Assembly (NCBI GenBank): GCA_030533265.1
Contig: JAUNJM010000009.1
Coordinates: 1-45,191, forward strand
Length of the DNA: 45,191 nt
Source of the DNA: Ruminococcus sp.
Lineage (GTDB): Bacteria > Bacillota > Clostridia > Oscillospirales > Ruminococcaceae
Direction: 5' to 3'
Below, piece by piece: positions 33,820-42,907 of this stretch. Position numbers and translations under genes: made by a program. The notes beneath the pieces are model-generated. The model saw only the letters and a program-made list of their open reading frames with translations. It was not told where the DNA came from and did not search any database. Each line of letters begins with the position of its first letter. Positions within the stretch are counted from its first letter, which is position 1.

Positions 33820-35097
33820 TTACTTTTTAATTTTTCTTGGTGATTTTTTTGATCTTTCGATCTGAGGTTCAGCATTTCCGAGAACACAATCTGCATCAAT
33901 TCTTATTGATACAATCTCATCATCTGACGGGCACTCAAACATAAGCTTTGTCAGGAGCTTTTCAACGATTGCTCTGAGTCCTCTTGCACCCGTTTTCTGT
34001 GCAATAGTGAGCTTCGCAATCTCTTTCATAGCATCATCAGTCATCTCAAACTTGATTCCATCAAGTCCGAAAAGCTTTGTATACTGCTTGATAAGTGAGT
34101 TTTTAGGCTCAGTAAGTATTCTGCAAAGAGCGTTCTCATCAAGCTCTTCAAGAACTGTTATGACAGGAAGTCTGCCGACCAGCTCAGGTACAAGACCAAA
34201 TTTAACAAGGTCATGAGGACGAACCATTTTAAGAATATTATTATCAGCCTTTTTATCCTTGATATTACCACCGAATCCAAGTGATGATGAATCCGTTCTC
34301 TTTTTAATAACAGATTCAAGTCCCTCAAAAGCTCCGCCACAAATGAACAGGATGTTCTTTGTATCAATCTGGATAAACTCAGAATGAGGATGCTTTCTAC
34401 CGCCCTGTGGAGGAACGTTTGAAACAGTGCCTTCAATTATTTTCAAAAGTGCTTGCTGAACGCCTTCACCACTTACATCACGGGTTATAGAAGTGTTTTC
34501 ACTTTTCCTTGAAATCTTATCAATTTCATCAATATATATGATACCCTTTGAAGCAGCCTCAACATCATAATCAGCAGCCTGAATAAGTCTTGTAAGCACG
34601 TTTTCAACGTCATCACCGACATATCCCGCTTCGGTAAGAGTTGTAGCGTCAGCTATTGCAAAAGGTACGTTTAAAAGCCGTGCAAGTGTCTGTGCAAGAA
34701 GTGTTTTACCTGTACCCGTAGGGCCTAAAAGCAAAACATTGCTTTTCTGTATCTCAACATCATCATTATCATCTTCGAGTGAAATAATACGCTTATAGTG
34801 GTTATAAACCGCAACTGACAATGCAATTTTTGCTTCATCCTGACCGATAACATACTCATCAAGAACAGCTTTAATTTCTGCCGGTTTTTTGAGCGTAAGT
34901 CCAGCATCATTTTTATTTTCAGCTTTTGAGTGAGAGGTTGCTTTTGACATGACTCCACCTGACTGTTCATCAAGAATATCAAAGCAGAACATTACACACT
35001 CGTCACAGATATGACTATCACCTGCTGAAAACATATTTTTTGCCTTGTTTTCAGGTTTGCCACAGAAATTACATTTTTTCATTGTATCGTTTGCCAT
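33820..35097 (-). CDS. clpX: ATP-dependent Clp protease ATP-binding subunit ClpX
   Basis: 425 aa. The start at 35097 (MANDTMKK) has AGGA ten bases upstream; a TTG three codons earlier overlaps it. The N-terminal zinc-binding domain has Cys9/12/31/34. Walker A is GPTGTGKT, Walker B is IIYIDEIDK, and the ClpP-docking loop reads LGFGG (for IGF). The Arg sensors and the C-domain ([14 protein letters not shown]) are complete. ClpX unfolds substrates and feeds them to ClpP. It lies 11 bp after clpP. Confidence 0.98.
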   Translation of the reverse strand: MANDTMKKCNFCGKPENKAKNMFSAGDSHICDECVMFCFDILDEQSGGVMSKATSHSKAENKNDAGLTLKKPAEIKAVLDEYVIGQDEAKIALSVAVYNHYKRIISLEDDNDDVEIQKSNVLLLGPTGTGKTLLAQTLARLLNVPFAIADATTLTEAGYVGDDVENVLTRLIQAADYDVEAASKGIIYIDEIDKISRKSENTSITRDVSGEGVQQALLKIIEGTVSNVPPQGGRKHPHSEFIQIDTKNILFICGGAFEGLESVIKKRTDSSSLGFGGNIKDKKADNNILKMVRPHDLVKFGLVPELVGRLPVITVLEELDENALCRILTEPKNSLIKQYTKLFGLDGIKFEMTDDAMKEIAKLTIAQKTGARGLRAIVEKLLTKLMFECPSDDEIVSIRIDADCVLGNAEPQIERSKKSPRKIKK

Positions 35098-35108
35098 TTT
35101 AATCAATC

Positions 35109-35696
35109 CTATCTGTTAGTGATAACCTTATCTATAAGTCCATATTCCATTGCCTGATGTGCAGTCATGAAATTATCTCTCTCAGTATCAAGTGCGATCT
35201 GCTCAATAGATTTTCCAGTGTTCTGAGCAAGGATTTCATTGAGTTTATCTCTTGTTCTTACCAAGTGATCAGAATGAATCTTGATATCAGTACACTGTCC
35301 AGAAAGTCCTCCTGAAATAAGAGGCTGATGAATCATGATTTCACTGTTTGGCAAAGAAAATCTCTTGCCCTTTGCACCACTTGACAACAGGAATGAACCC
35401 ATTGAGGCAGCCATACCGATACAAATTGTTGATACATCACACTTTATATACTGCATTGTATCATAGATAGCCATACCGGCTGAGATAACTCCTCCGGGGC
35501 TGTTGATATAGAGGTCAATATCCTTTTCAGGATCCTGCCCCTCAAGATAAAGCATCTGTGCAATTACAACACTTGCTGTAGCGTCATCAATCTGGTCACA
35601 AAGCATGATTATTCTGTCGTTAAGAAGTCTTGAATAAATATCATAACTTCTTTCACCTCTGCTTGTTTGTTCAACTACATAAGGAACTAATGGCAT
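35109..35696 (-). CDS. clpP: ATP-dependent Clp protease proteolytic subunit ClpP
   Basis: 195 aa. The catalytic triad is Ser98 (GMAASMG), His123 (MIHQPL) and Asp174 (RDNFMTA). The N-terminal [13 protein letters not shown] and the hydrophobic docking pocket residues look normal. It forms the tetradecameric protease chamber. GGGAGGAG precedes the ATG. It stands between tig and clpX, the usual tig-clpP-clpX order. Confidence 0.99.
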   Translation of the reverse strand: MPLVPYVVEQTSRGERSYDIYSRLLNDRIIMLCDQIDDATASVVIAQMLYLEGQDPEKDIDLYINSPGGVISAGMAIYDTMQYIKCDVSTICIGMAASMGSFLLSSGAKGKRFSLPNSEIMIHQPLISGGLSGQCTDIKIHSDHLVRTRDKLNEILAQNTGKSIEQIALDTERDNFMTAHQAMEYGLIDKVITNR

Positions 35697-35721
35697 AGTT
35701 TTCTCCTCCCTTTAATACACT

Positions 35722-35751
35722 TTTCGCTCGCTGTTTAACAAGCGAGCGAAA
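35722..35751 (-). promoter_or_regulatory. Perfect inverted repeat at the likely clpP transcription start
   Basis: TTTCGCTCGCT/AGCGAGCGAAA, an 11-bp perfect stem with an 8-base spacer (35722-35732 and 35741-35751). A TATAAT (minus strand, 35757-35762) lies just upstream, so the repeat would be at the +1 region. No T-tract follows on either strand. It could be an operator or a stabilising 5' mRNA hairpin. It does not match CIRCE or the CtsR box. Confidence 0.6.
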
Positions 35752-35770
35752 TCGACATTATATTACAAAA

Positions 35771-37051
35771 TTACTTAATAACTGCTGCGTCTTTTACAAG
35801 GTCAACAGCCTTTCCAACAGCAATGTCTTTCTTAAGGTCTTCTGCTCTGATGTATACCTTAATTTGCTCAACAGGCATTTTATACTGCTCTGCAAGCTTG
35901 TCAAACTCAGCGTTAGCCTCATCATCACTAACCTCAATATTTTCAACAGCAACGATTTTTTCAAGTGCAAGACGGAGCTTAACCTGCTTTTCAGCCTGTT
36001 CAGCATACATCTTCTTGAGAGAATCCATTGTCTGACCTGAATACTGGAGATAAAGGTCAATAGAAATACCCTGTGGAGCAAGTCTCTGTTCAAGCTCAGA
36101 AACCATCTCGTTCACACGGTTATCAAACATAACCTGTGGGATTTCAGCCTTGAGGTTTTCAACAACTACGTCAAAAAGCTTTTCTTCAACGATTTTGTCA
36201 GCCTCAGCTTCAGCAGCTTCTTCAAGCTTCTTCTTAACGTCAGCCTTATACTCATCAACTGTTTCAAACTCTGTTGAATCCTTGATCATTTCATCGTCAA
36301 GTTCAGGAAGTTCCTTCTTCGAAATTGATTTGAGATTGATCTTGAAGACTACCGGAGCACCTGCAAGTTCCTTTGCCTGATAATCTTCAGGGAAAGTTAC
36401 ATTGATGTCAAATTCTTCACCAATATTATGGCCTGCTACTGCTTCTTCGAAGCCTGGAATGAACTGTCCGCTTCCGAGTGAAAGTGTAAAGTCCTCAGCC
36501 TTTCCGCCTTCAAATGCAACATCATCCTTGAATCCCTCAAAGTCAATAACAACATCATCGCCCATTTCAGCAGCTCTGTCGTCAACTGTGATAATTCTCA
36601 TATTTTTTTCTCTGAGTCTGTCAGTTTCTCTTGCAACATCTTCATCAGTTACAGCCTTGACAGTTTTCTCTACTTCTATACCCTTATAACCATCAATTTC
36701 AACTTCTGGCTTTGTAATACAAGTAACCTTGATTTCAACACCCTTTTCCTTGTCAACTGATGTAACTTCACCGTCAGGTCTTGCAACAAGTTCAAGTCCT
36801 GCCTCAGCAATAGCAGCATCTACCTCAGGTCCATAGAGAGCATTGATAGCGTCCTCAAAGAATACAGCCTCACCATATTCTTTTTCGATAATTTTACGAG
36901 GAGCTTTACCCTTACGGAATCCACGAACCTGGATATTCTTCTTTGCTTTCTGATAAGCTTTTTCGATAGCTTCCTCAAAAGCTTCAGCTGAGATCTCTAT
37001 TTCCAATTCGACCTTATTTGTTTCAACTTTGTTTGTAGCTTTTAAACTCAT
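35771..37051 (-). CDS. tig: Trigger factor
   Basis: 426 aa. The ribosome-binding signature GFRKGKAP is at residues 44-51. The FKBP-type prolyl isomerase domain covers about 155-245 (GDDVVIDFEGFKDDVAFEGGKAEDFTL start), and the helical C-domain holds the arms. Trigger factor shelters nascent chains at the ribosome exit. CGGAGGA precedes the ATG. A 74-bp gap with the inverted repeat separates it from clpP, which may be partly co-transcribed with it. Confidence 0.98.
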   Translation of the reverse strand: MSLKATNKVETNKVELEIEISAEAFEEAIEKAYQKAKKNIQVRGFRKGKAPRKIIEKEYGEAVFFEDAINALYGPEVDAAIAEAGLELVARPDGEVTSVDKEKGVEIKVTCITKPEVEIDGYKGIEVEKTVKAVTDEDVARETDRLREKNMRIITVDDRAAEMGDDVVIDFEGFKDDVAFEGGKAEDFTLSLGSGQFIPGFEEAVAGHNIGEEFDINVTFPEDYQAKELAGAPVVFKINLKSISKKELPELDDEMIKDSTEFETVDEYKADVKKKLEEAAEAEADKIVEEKLFDVVVENLKAEIPQVMFDNRVNEMVSELEQRLAPQGISIDLYLQYSGQTMDSLKKMYAEQAEKQVKLRLALEKIVAVENIEVSDDEANAEFDKLAEQYKMPVEQIKVYIRAEDLKKDIAVGKAVDLVKDAAVIK

Positions 37052-37086
37052 TTTTCATTCCTCCGATATTATTAAGAATTCATTCT

Positions 37087-37115
37087 ATTATATCATACAA
37101 ATAATAAATTTTCCA
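37087..37115 (-). promoter_or_regulatory. Sigma-A-type promoter for tig
   Basis: Minus strand TGGAAA (37110-37115), 17-bp spacer, TATAAT (37087-37092), 36 bp before the start. Confidence 0.6.
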
Positions 37116-37123
37116 GTGTTTTT

Positions 37124-37834
37124 TTATAAATTGTCACTTTGCACAATTTTAGTGATATCCATTGGGTCAAATTGCAAAAAATCACTTGCAATAAGCCTAT
37201 AATTCACGCCATCTCGACAACCGTTTATCGCATAATCCGAACCACTGCCGTGGATATGACCATAAAAGCACCATTTGATATTATACTTATGAAGCACTTC
37301 AAGCATATCATAATTACAGCTTGTTCCATAAACCGGTGGATAATGCAGAAACACAACAGGTTTAAGTCCTGCTTTGAGTGCAGATTCAATCGACACGGAA
37401 AGCCTGCCCGCCTCTCTTGCAAGAACTTTTTTATCAGCAGGCTCAGACGTTTCATTTATCCAGCCTCTCGAACCACAGATCCCGATGCCATCATATTCAT
37501 AGTGATTATTGTGCAGAATATTCAACGTTGAAAAACCGTTTTCTGCAAAGAACTTTTCCATTTTGCTTTTGGTGTTCCACCAATAATCGTGATTACCTTT
37601 CATGATTATCTTCCTACCGTTAAGATTATCCAAAAACTTAAAGTCTTCCAAAGATTTTTCAAGTCCCATTGCCCATGAAATATCACCGGGAATAACAACT
37701 GTATCCTCCGGTTTGATTTTTTTCTGCCAGTTATATTCAATTTTTTTTACATAGTCCTTCCAGCCACCAAATATGTCCATCGGCTTGTCTACTGAAAGTG
37801 ACAAATGAAGGTCTGCCATTACAAAAAGTGACAA
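37124..37834 (-). CDS. Calcineurin-like metallophosphoesterase
   Basis: 236 aa. The likely start is TTG at 37834, after GGGAGGTGG; it gives MSLFVMADLHLS, placing the first metal motif (DLHLS) at the usual distance. Further motifs are PGDISWA, GNHDYWW, FLHYPP and YGHIHG. A dinuclear metal site is expected. The subgroup is the predicted phosphohydrolases of COG1768 type, without a known substrate. It lies upstream of the tig promoter region and diverges from the DUF1540 gene. Confidence 0.87.
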   Translation of the reverse strand: MSLFVMADLHLSLSVDKPMDIFGGWKDYVKKIEYNWQKKIKPEDTVVIPGDISWAMGLEKSLEDFKFLDNLNGRKIIMKGNHDYWWNTKSKMEKFFAENGFSTLNILHNNHYEYDGIGICGSRGWINETSEPADKKVLAREAGRLSVSIESALKAGLKPVVFLHYPPVYGTSCNYDMLEVLHKYNIKWCFYGHIHGSGSDYAINGCRDGVNYRLIASDFLQFDPMDITKIVQSDNL

Positions 37835-37897
37835 AAATCCACCTCCCAAACGGTGAAAATTCCCATAATAAAACACTCACTTTTACACATAATATTA

Positions 37898-37915
37898 CTG
37901 CAACAACTGTTGCAG
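37898..37915 (+). promoter_or_regulatory. Inverted repeat in front of the DUF1540 gene
   Basis: CTGCAAC-AACT-GTTGCAG, a perfect 7-bp stem ending directly at the AAGGAG ribosome binding site. It could be an operator in the divergent region or a 5' UTR hairpin that modulates translation. Confidence 0.5.
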
Positions 37916-37931
37916 AAGGAGTGATTTAACG

Positions 37932-38099
37932 ATGGAAAAGGATAGAATCTACGGTATCAACTGTGACGTTTCAAACTGTGTTTATAACAGAAACTCATCT
38001 GAATGTGTTGCAGGCAAGATCAATGTTTGCCGTACTTGCTCAGAGCCTGGTTGCTGTGATGAAACAGAGTGCAAGACCTTTAAAGCAAAGAACTGCTAA
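37932..38099 (+). CDS. DUF1540 small Cys-rich protein
   Basis: 55 aa, starting at ATG with AAGGAG nine bases upstream. It begins MEKDRIYGINCDVSNCVYN and ends CKTFKAKNC. The pattern CDVSNCVYN, CVAGKINV, CSEPGCCDETECKTF is that of DUF1540, a short family with conserved cysteines found mainly in Clostridia; metal binding is likely but unproven. It has eight or more cysteines in 55 residues. It is a plus-strand single gene between two minus-strand units. Confidence 0.9.
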   Translation: MEKDRIYGINCDVSNCVYNRNSSECVAGKINVCRTCSEPGCCDETECKTFKAKNC

Positions 38100-38108
38100 T
38101 TACTGCCT

Positions 38109-38172
38109 TTAATTCTTTACAGAATTAACCGCCTGACAGGTCAATAGTTAAGTCTAATCATCTGTCAGACGG
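38109..38172. terminator. Two adjacent hairpins between the DUF1540 gene and thrC
   Basis: TTAATTCT/AGAATTAA (38109-38116 with 38121-38128) is followed at once by CCG-C-CTGACAG with CTGTCAG-A-CGG (38129-38139 with 38162-38172). Neither has a long T-tract. They probably end transcription from both converging genes. Confidence 0.6.
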
Positions 38173-38187
38173 ATACATACTATATTT

Positions 38188-39678
38188 TTAGATGCCCAAA
38201 GACTTGAATACAAATTCTTTCATTTCAGTCTTGTCAATAATCTCCTTGAATCTTACGTCCTTGTTTTTAAGCTCTGCCAATGATGCAGGAACAGGAATCT
38301 TTGATGCATCTGCAAGCTTTTCTACAAGTTCAAATTCATCACTGTTTGTATCAATACCGATAGCTTCAAGAACTGAACCTGAGAACTTATATGGACTTGC
38401 TGTTGATGCAATGATAGTCTTTGTTTCATCGCCTGTAGCAGTTTTATAGTCCTGATAAACCTTTACTGCAACTGCTGTGTGAGTATCGCAGGTATATGAA
38501 TATTTCTCGTAAATTTCCTTGATACAAGCCTTTGTTTCAACGTCATTACAGCAACCTGCATAGAACTCATCTTTGAGTACAGCTTTAACTGCGTCAGATA
38601 CTTCATACTTACCAGTTGAAGCCAATGCACCGAACCATTCTATTATCTGAGCATCATCCTCACCTGAAAGATGATAAAGAAGTCTTTCAAGGTTTGATGA
38701 AATAAGAATATCCATTGATGGTGAAATTGTTGTATGGAAAGGACGATTTCTGTCATATACACCTGTTGTTATAAAATCTGTGAGAACGTTATTTGCGTTT
38801 GAAGCACAGATGAGCTTATTTACAGGAATGCCCATTTTCTTTGCATAGTAGCCTGCAAGGATATTACCGAAGTTTCCTGTTGGTACAACGATGTTGATCT
38901 TATCACCGAGGTTTATCTCACCGTCTTTAACGAGCTGTGCATAGCTTGAAATATAGTAGATGATCTGTGGAGCAAGACGTCCCCAGTTAATTGAGTTTGC
39001 AGATGAGAACATCATATCGTTCTTTTCAAGCTCATCAGCGATTTCCTGATTTGTGAAAATAGCCTTAACACCGTTCTGAGCATCATCAAAGTTACCCTTT
39101 ATTGCACAAACTCCAACATTTGCACCTTCCTGAGTTGTCATCTGTTTTTTCTGCATTGCAGAAACACCGTCATCAGGATAAAATACCATTATCTCAGTAT
39201 CAGGAACATCCTTGAATCCTTCAAGAGCAGCCTTTCCTGTATCTCCTGATGTTGCAACGAGGATAACGATTTTCTTGTTGAGTTCAAGCTTTTTAGCAGA
39301 TGTTGTAAGCAGATAAGGCAATATCTGAAGTGCCATATCTTTGAAAGCACAAGTTGGTCCATGCCAGAGCTCGAGCATATATGTACCATCAAAAAGATGT
39401 GCAAGCTCTGCAATATTTTCGCTATCAAAATTATTTGTGTTATAAGCACTTTCAACACAATATTTTATCTCAGCGTCTGTAAAGTCAGTGAGATACTTTG
39501 AGAACACAAAAAATGCTCTCTGTGCATAAGACATATCTCCAAGAGTTTTAACATCGTCAAGTGTGATCTTTGGAAGTTCAGACGGAACAAAAAGTCCACC
39601 GTCCTTTGAGATACCCTGTGCAATAGCTTGTGCAGATGATACATTCACACTGCTGTTTCTTGTACTTTTGTAAAACAT
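38188..39678 (-). CDS. thrC: Threonine synthase
   Basis: 496 aa. The start at 39678 has AAGGGTG upstream; the GTG three codons earlier lies inside that site. The N-domain has QGISKDGGLFVPS. The PLP lysine is in CAFKDMALQ, the phosphate loop is near VATSGDTGKAALEGF, and NSINWGRLAPQ follows. It converts O-phosphohomoserine to threonine. This is the long, fungal/E. coli-type ThrC. It is 34 bp from yraN and likely the last gene of the lepB unit. Confidence 0.98.
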   Translation of the reverse strand: MFYKSTRNSSVNVSSAQAIAQGISKDGGLFVPSELPKITLDDVKTLGDMSYAQRAFFVFSKYLTDFTDAEIKYCVESAYNTNNFDSENIAELAHLFDGTYMLELWHGPTCAFKDMALQILPYLLTTSAKKLELNKKIVILVATSGDTGKAALEGFKDVPDTEIMVFYPDDGVSAMQKKQMTTQEGANVGVCAIKGNFDDAQNGVKAIFTNQEIADELEKNDMMFSSANSINWGRLAPQIIYYISSYAQLVKDGEINLGDKINIVVPTGNFGNILAGYYAKKMGIPVNKLICASNANNVLTDFITTGVYDRNRPFHTTISPSMDILISSNLERLLYHLSGEDDAQIIEWFGALASTGKYEVSDAVKAVLKDEFYAGCCNDVETKACIKEIYEKYSYTCDTHTAVAVKVYQDYKTATGDETKTIIASTASPYKFSGSVLEAIGIDTNSDEFELVEKLADASKIPVPASLAELKNKDVRFKEIIDKTEMKEFVFKSLGI

Positions 39679-39712
39679 AAAATTCACCCTTCTTCATTTA
39701 TTCCATTTTTTA

Positions 39713-40087
39713 TTAATCAGCACTTGCATCAAAAGCTGACACATAGTACTTTATTTTCTTTACATAATCACCGCTAATTTCAACAACAGCCACATCAAAT
39801 CTACCGGAAAAACCGTCATCAAGAGTTTCAAAAAAACTTTTTGCAGCTTTAATAATATGCTGTTGTTTCGTTTTGTTAACGGCTTCTTCCCCTTGTTGAA
39901 TGGTATCAACCTTTCGTGTTTTCACCTCAACAAAAGCAATAACGTTAGCCTTTTTGGCAATAATATCAATCTCTCCACCACGGATAGTAAAATTCCTGTC
40001 CACAATCTCATATCCATTCTGTTTAAGAAATTTACATACGGCGGTTTCACCGATATTACCTATTTCACGTTTTGTTTTTCTTTGCAT
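39713..40087 (-). CDS. YraN/UPF0102 endonuclease-like protein
   Basis: 124 aa. The nuclease-fold motifs are GNIGETAVCKFL, RGGEIDIIAKKANVIAFVEVKTR (the Asp and the E-x-K of a restriction-endonuclease-like site) and RFDVAVVEI. The family resembles Holliday-junction resolvases but its role is unproven. Its start overlaps rnhB by 23 bp, an arrangement kept in many bacteria. Confidence 0.94.
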   Translation of the reverse strand: MQRKTKREIGNIGETAVCKFLKQNGYEIVDRNFTIRGGEIDIIAKKANVIAFVEVKTRKVDTIQQGEEAVNKTKQQHIIKAAKSFFETLDDGFSGRFDVAVVEISGDYVKKIKYYVSAFDASAD

Positions 40088-40682
40088 AATACTTTTTCAG
40101 AAAGCTTGATCTGTGGACAGGCGTTACACCAAATTTATCAATCATTTCATAGTGCAACTTTGTACCATATCCTTTGTGTCTTTCAAACTGCCACTGTGGA
40201 TACTCCTTAGCTATTTCAAACATATATCTGTCCCTTGCCACCTTCGCAAGGATTGAAGCTGCTGCGATTGACTGTGATTTCGCATCACCACCAATAACAC
40301 TTACCGATTTGCACTGAACTTCAGGAGTCTTGTTCCCGTCAACCAGCACAATATCAGGCTGAGTGCCGAGATTTTCAACTGCTCTTTTCATTGCAAGCAT
40401 GGCTGAATTAAGGATATTTATATCCTCAATCTCTTCAACTGTCGCTATCTGGATTGACCAGAACAACGCTTTTTCTTTTATTTCGTCAAAAAGCTTTTCA
40501 CGTTTTTTTGCAGTAAGCTTTTTGCTGTCGTTGATGCCTTCAATGACTGTATCAGGAGCAAAAACAACTGCAGCCGCATACACATCACCTGCAAGAGGAC
40601 CTCTGCCCGCTTCGTCAACTCCACAGACAACAGGATATGCCTTCCTGTATTCACTGTCAAACTCAGCAAGAGTCATTTTCAT
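40065..40682 (-). CDS. rnhB: Ribonuclease HII
   Basis: 205 aa. The metal site begins with GVDEAGRGPLAG (Asp, Glu) and continues with the Asp of LVDGNK and the SIAAASILAKVARDR stretch. It nicks at ribonucleotides in DNA during excision repair. The ATG at 40682 follows AAAGGA by five bases; an internal ATG two codons later is possible. It is 10 bp after rbgA, matching the rbgA-rnhB order of B. subtilis. Confidence 0.97.
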   Translation of the reverse strand: MKMTLAEFDSEYRKAYPVVCGVDEAGRGPLAGDVYAAAVVFAPDTVIEGINDSKKLTAKKREKLFDEIKEKALFWSIQIATVEEIEDINILNSAMLAMKRAVENLGTQPDIVLVDGNKTPEVQCKSVSVIGGDAKSQSIAAASILAKVARDRYMFEIAKEYPQWQFERHKGYGTKLHYEMIDKFGVTPVHRSSFLKKYYAKKNKT

Positions 40683-40691
40683 CAAATCCTT

Positions 40692-41591
40692 TTATTTTCT
40701 ATCATTAGGTTTTTCAAGGCTCAGTTTACCAATTGTACCACTTCTGAACTCATCAAGAACAGTTATTGCAGCACGTTCAGTATTTATCTCACCACCTGAA
40801 ACAAGAAAACCACGCTTCCTGCCGATTCTCTCAAGAATCTCAAATCCCTGAACACAGCCCATTGTTTCGTCATCATTCGGTGGAATATCATCAGTTGTGA
40901 CACCATAACGTTTGGTTATAAGCTCAGGATAATTCGCATTGAGAAACTCCAAAAATCTGCAAGCAAGATATTCCATATCCATAATATCATCCTTGACAGC
41001 ACCCGTAAACGCAAGACGTTCACCTACTATCTTGTCCTCGAACTTAGGCCACAAAACTCCGGGCATGTCAAGCAGCTCGAGGTCACTCTCAAGATTCACC
41101 CATTGCTTTCCTCTTGTAACGCCCGGTCTGTCCTCGACCTTTGCACGTTTTGAACCGGCAAGCCTGTTAATGAAAGACGACTTCCCTACATTCGGAATTC
41201 CGACAATCATAATTCTGATAGGTCTACCTTTCATACCCTTAGCATCCCATTCAGCTATTTTGTCAGCTAGCATTTCTTTTAACAAAGCCTGAAACTTGTT
41301 TACATTCTTGCCACTCCGACAATCGGTTGCAAGAGCAGTAACGCCATGCCTTTTGAAAAAGTCTATCCACATTGACGTTACCGTTTCATCGGCAGAATCA
41401 GCTTTATTCAGAAGGATAAGTCTTGGCTTTCCGCCTACAAGATAATCCATTTCAGGATTTCGGCTTGAATATGGTATCCTCGCATCAATAATTTCAACCA
41501 CAACGTCAACAAGCTTCAGATTTGATTTCATTATACGGCGAGTTTTTGCCATATGTCCGGGGAACCACTGAATATTTGAAACTTCGCTCAT
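40692..41591 (-). CDS. rbgA: Ribosome biogenesis GTPase RbgA (YlqF)
   Basis: 299 aa. The GTPase motifs are circularly permuted: G4 NKAD precedes G1 GIPNVGKSSF, then G2 in GVTRGKQ and G3 DMPG. The N-terminal IQWFPGHMAKTRR and the C-terminal ANTAR-like domain are typical. RbgA is needed for late 50S assembly (bL36, bL35 and others join). It lies 16 bp after lepB. AAAGGAAAG precedes the ATG. Confidence 0.97.
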   Translation of the reverse strand: MSEVSNIQWFPGHMAKTRRIMKSNLKLVDVVVEIIDARIPYSSRNPEMDYLVGGKPRLILLNKADSADETVTSMWIDFFKRHGVTALATDCRSGKNVNKFQALLKEMLADKIAEWDAKGMKGRPIRIMIVGIPNVGKSSFINRLAGSKRAKVEDRPGVTRGKQWVNLESDLELLDMPGVLWPKFEDKIVGERLAFTGAVKDDIMDMEYLACRFLEFLNANYPELITKRYGVTTDDIPPNDDETMGCVQGFEILERIGRKRGFLVSGGEINTERAAITVLDEFRSGTIGKLSLEKPNDRK

Positions 41592-41607
41592 TAGTCTTTC
41601 CTTTCGG

Positions 41608-42192
41608 TTATTTTATGAAAGAATCTATTACTCCTACTGTGTCAAACGGATACATTCTGAAAACTACCTTGCCCAGCACATCTTCGACATCAATAAAGCC
41701 AACGATTCTGCTGTCAGAAGAACCGTTTCTGTTATCTCCCAATACAAATATCTTACCCACAGGGACTTGATATTCATACACACCGTCTTCTACGACAAAA
41801 GTTTTATTAAACGATGGTTTATCATACATTTGCTCACCGAGATATTCATTCGACATTATTTCACCATTGACTTCAAGAGTGTTATTATTATAATCGATCT
41901 TTATTTTGTCACCCTCAGTACCTATACATCTTTTAATAATAGTTTCCCTCAACTGTGGAGTATCACAGTTCATAACAAGTATATCACCTTTTTCAGGAGT
42001 AAGATTGAAATGTGAAATTATAAGTCTGTCCTTATCGTGAAAATTCGGTTCCATAGAGCTTCCTTTAACAACTACCGTTCTTAGAATAAACGTGAATACC
42101 AGTATCACGATAAATATCGCAAACAGAAAAGATTCAAGCCAATCAATTATACTATCAAAAACCTTATTACATTTATTTTCATTTTCAATCAT
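41608..42192 (-). CDS. lepB: Signal peptidase I
   Basis: 194 aa. A single N-terminal membrane segment (about 20-40) precedes the catalytic Ser46 (GSSMEPN). The general base is Lys87 (IIKRCIG), and the C-terminal VLGDNRNGSSDSR box is present. It cleaves secretory signal peptides on the outer face of the membrane. AGAGGA precedes the ATG. It has its own promoter downstream of the rplS terminator and leads lepB-rbgA-rnhB-yraN-thrC. Confidence 0.97.
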   Translation of the reverse strand: MIENENKCNKVFDSIIDWLESFLFAIFIVILVFTFILRTVVVKGSSMEPNFHDKDRLIISHFNLTPEKGDILVMNCDTPQLRETIIKRCIGTEGDKIKIDYNNNTLEVNGEIMSNEYLGEQMYDKPSFNKTFVVEDGVYEYQVPVGKIFVLGDNRNGSSDSRIVGFIDVEDVLGKVVFRMYPFDTVGVIDSFIK

Positions 42193-42252
42193 ATTATTTC
42201 CTCTGTTTCTATATCAAATGCCTATGCACACTTTTATCAAATAAACACTATT

Positions 42253-42281
42253 ATTATAACAAATCTAATTCCAAATTTCAA
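42253..42281 (-). promoter_or_regulatory. Sigma-A-type promoter for lepB
   Basis: Minus strand TTGAAA (42276-42281), 17-bp spacer, TATAAT (42253-42258), about 60 bp upstream of lepB. Confidence 0.8.
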
Positions 42282-42340
42282 GTGCTGACAGGCAAAAAAT
42301 CAATTCTCTGTCATATACACTGAATAATTTACAATCTTTT

Positions 42341-42378
42341 AAAAAAATAAAGTCGGTATTCACAAAGAACACCGACTT
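42341..42378 (-). terminator. Rho-independent terminator after rplS
   Basis: Stem AAGTCGGTGTTC/GAATACCGACTT (42367-42378 with 42350-42361), followed by TTATTTTTTT. It starts 14 bp after the rplS stop. Confidence 0.93.
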
Positions 42379-42391
42379 CTGGAAGTTTAAA

Positions 42392-42736
42392 TTATTTGAT
42401 TGCTTCCTTAACCTTAGCTGCCTTACCAACTCTATCACGGAGATAGTACAGCTTAGCACGACGTACACGTCCTGCTCTTACGACTTCAATCTTTTCAACT
42501 ACAGGTGAATGTACAGGGAATACTCTTTCGATTCCACAGCCGTGTGCTACACGACGAACTGTGAAAGTTTCATGAATCCCACCATGCTTCTTAGCAATGA
42601 TTGTACCTTCAAACACCTGAATTCTTGACTTGTCGCCTTCTGCGATTCTAACATGTACCTTTACAGTATCACCAATGTTAAGAACCGGTACTTCTGATTT
42701 TAAGCTTGAGTTTGAAATAAGTTTTAAAGCGTCCAC
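42392..42736 (-). CDS. rplS: Ribosomal protein bL19
   Basis: 114 aa. It starts at GTG (42736), eight bases after AGGAGG; this gives the normal bL19 length, and the upstream ATG has no site. The body has [43 protein letters not shown] and [13 protein letters not shown]. bL19 lies at the subunit interface. It is a separate unit with promoter, leader and terminator; rpsP, rimM and trmD are not adjacent in this window. Confidence 0.98.
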   Translation of the reverse strand: MDALKLISNSSLKSEVPVLNIGDTVKVHVRIAEGDKSRIQVFEGTIIAKKHGGIHETFTVRRVAHGCGIERVFPVHSPVVEKIEVVRAGRVRRAKLYYLRDRVGKAAKVKEAIK

Positions 42737-42901
42737 TTTAAATACCTCCTGTTTATTTTCAGACATTCATTCACTTTATAGCAGTTCGATTCCGACTGCA
42801 AAGTCAGAGGACTATCCGCTTTAATGTCATCCCAAAGCTCCTTTGGGACATGGCACTAACTCTCGTCGGACACAGTTCAAAGCCGACGGTTAATCAAATG
42901 C
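42737..42901 (-). promoter_or_regulatory. L19-type leader of rplS
   Basis: A roughly 165-nt leader with three strong hairpins on the minus strand: CGTCGG/CCGACG (about 42865-42890), TCCCAAAG/CTTTGGGA (about 42828-42846) and GCAGT/ACTGC (about 42782-42801), then the GTG start region. The position fits the L19 leader family of Firmicutes, thought to bind bL19. Assignment is by position and structure only. Confidence 0.7.
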
Positions 42902-42907
42902 TTAAAT

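Noticed and set aside
42780-42801. A tRNA-like T arm (AGTTCGATTCC) on the plus strand
   Set aside because: No acceptor, D or anticodon stems flank it; it is the complement of a hairpin in the rplS leader.
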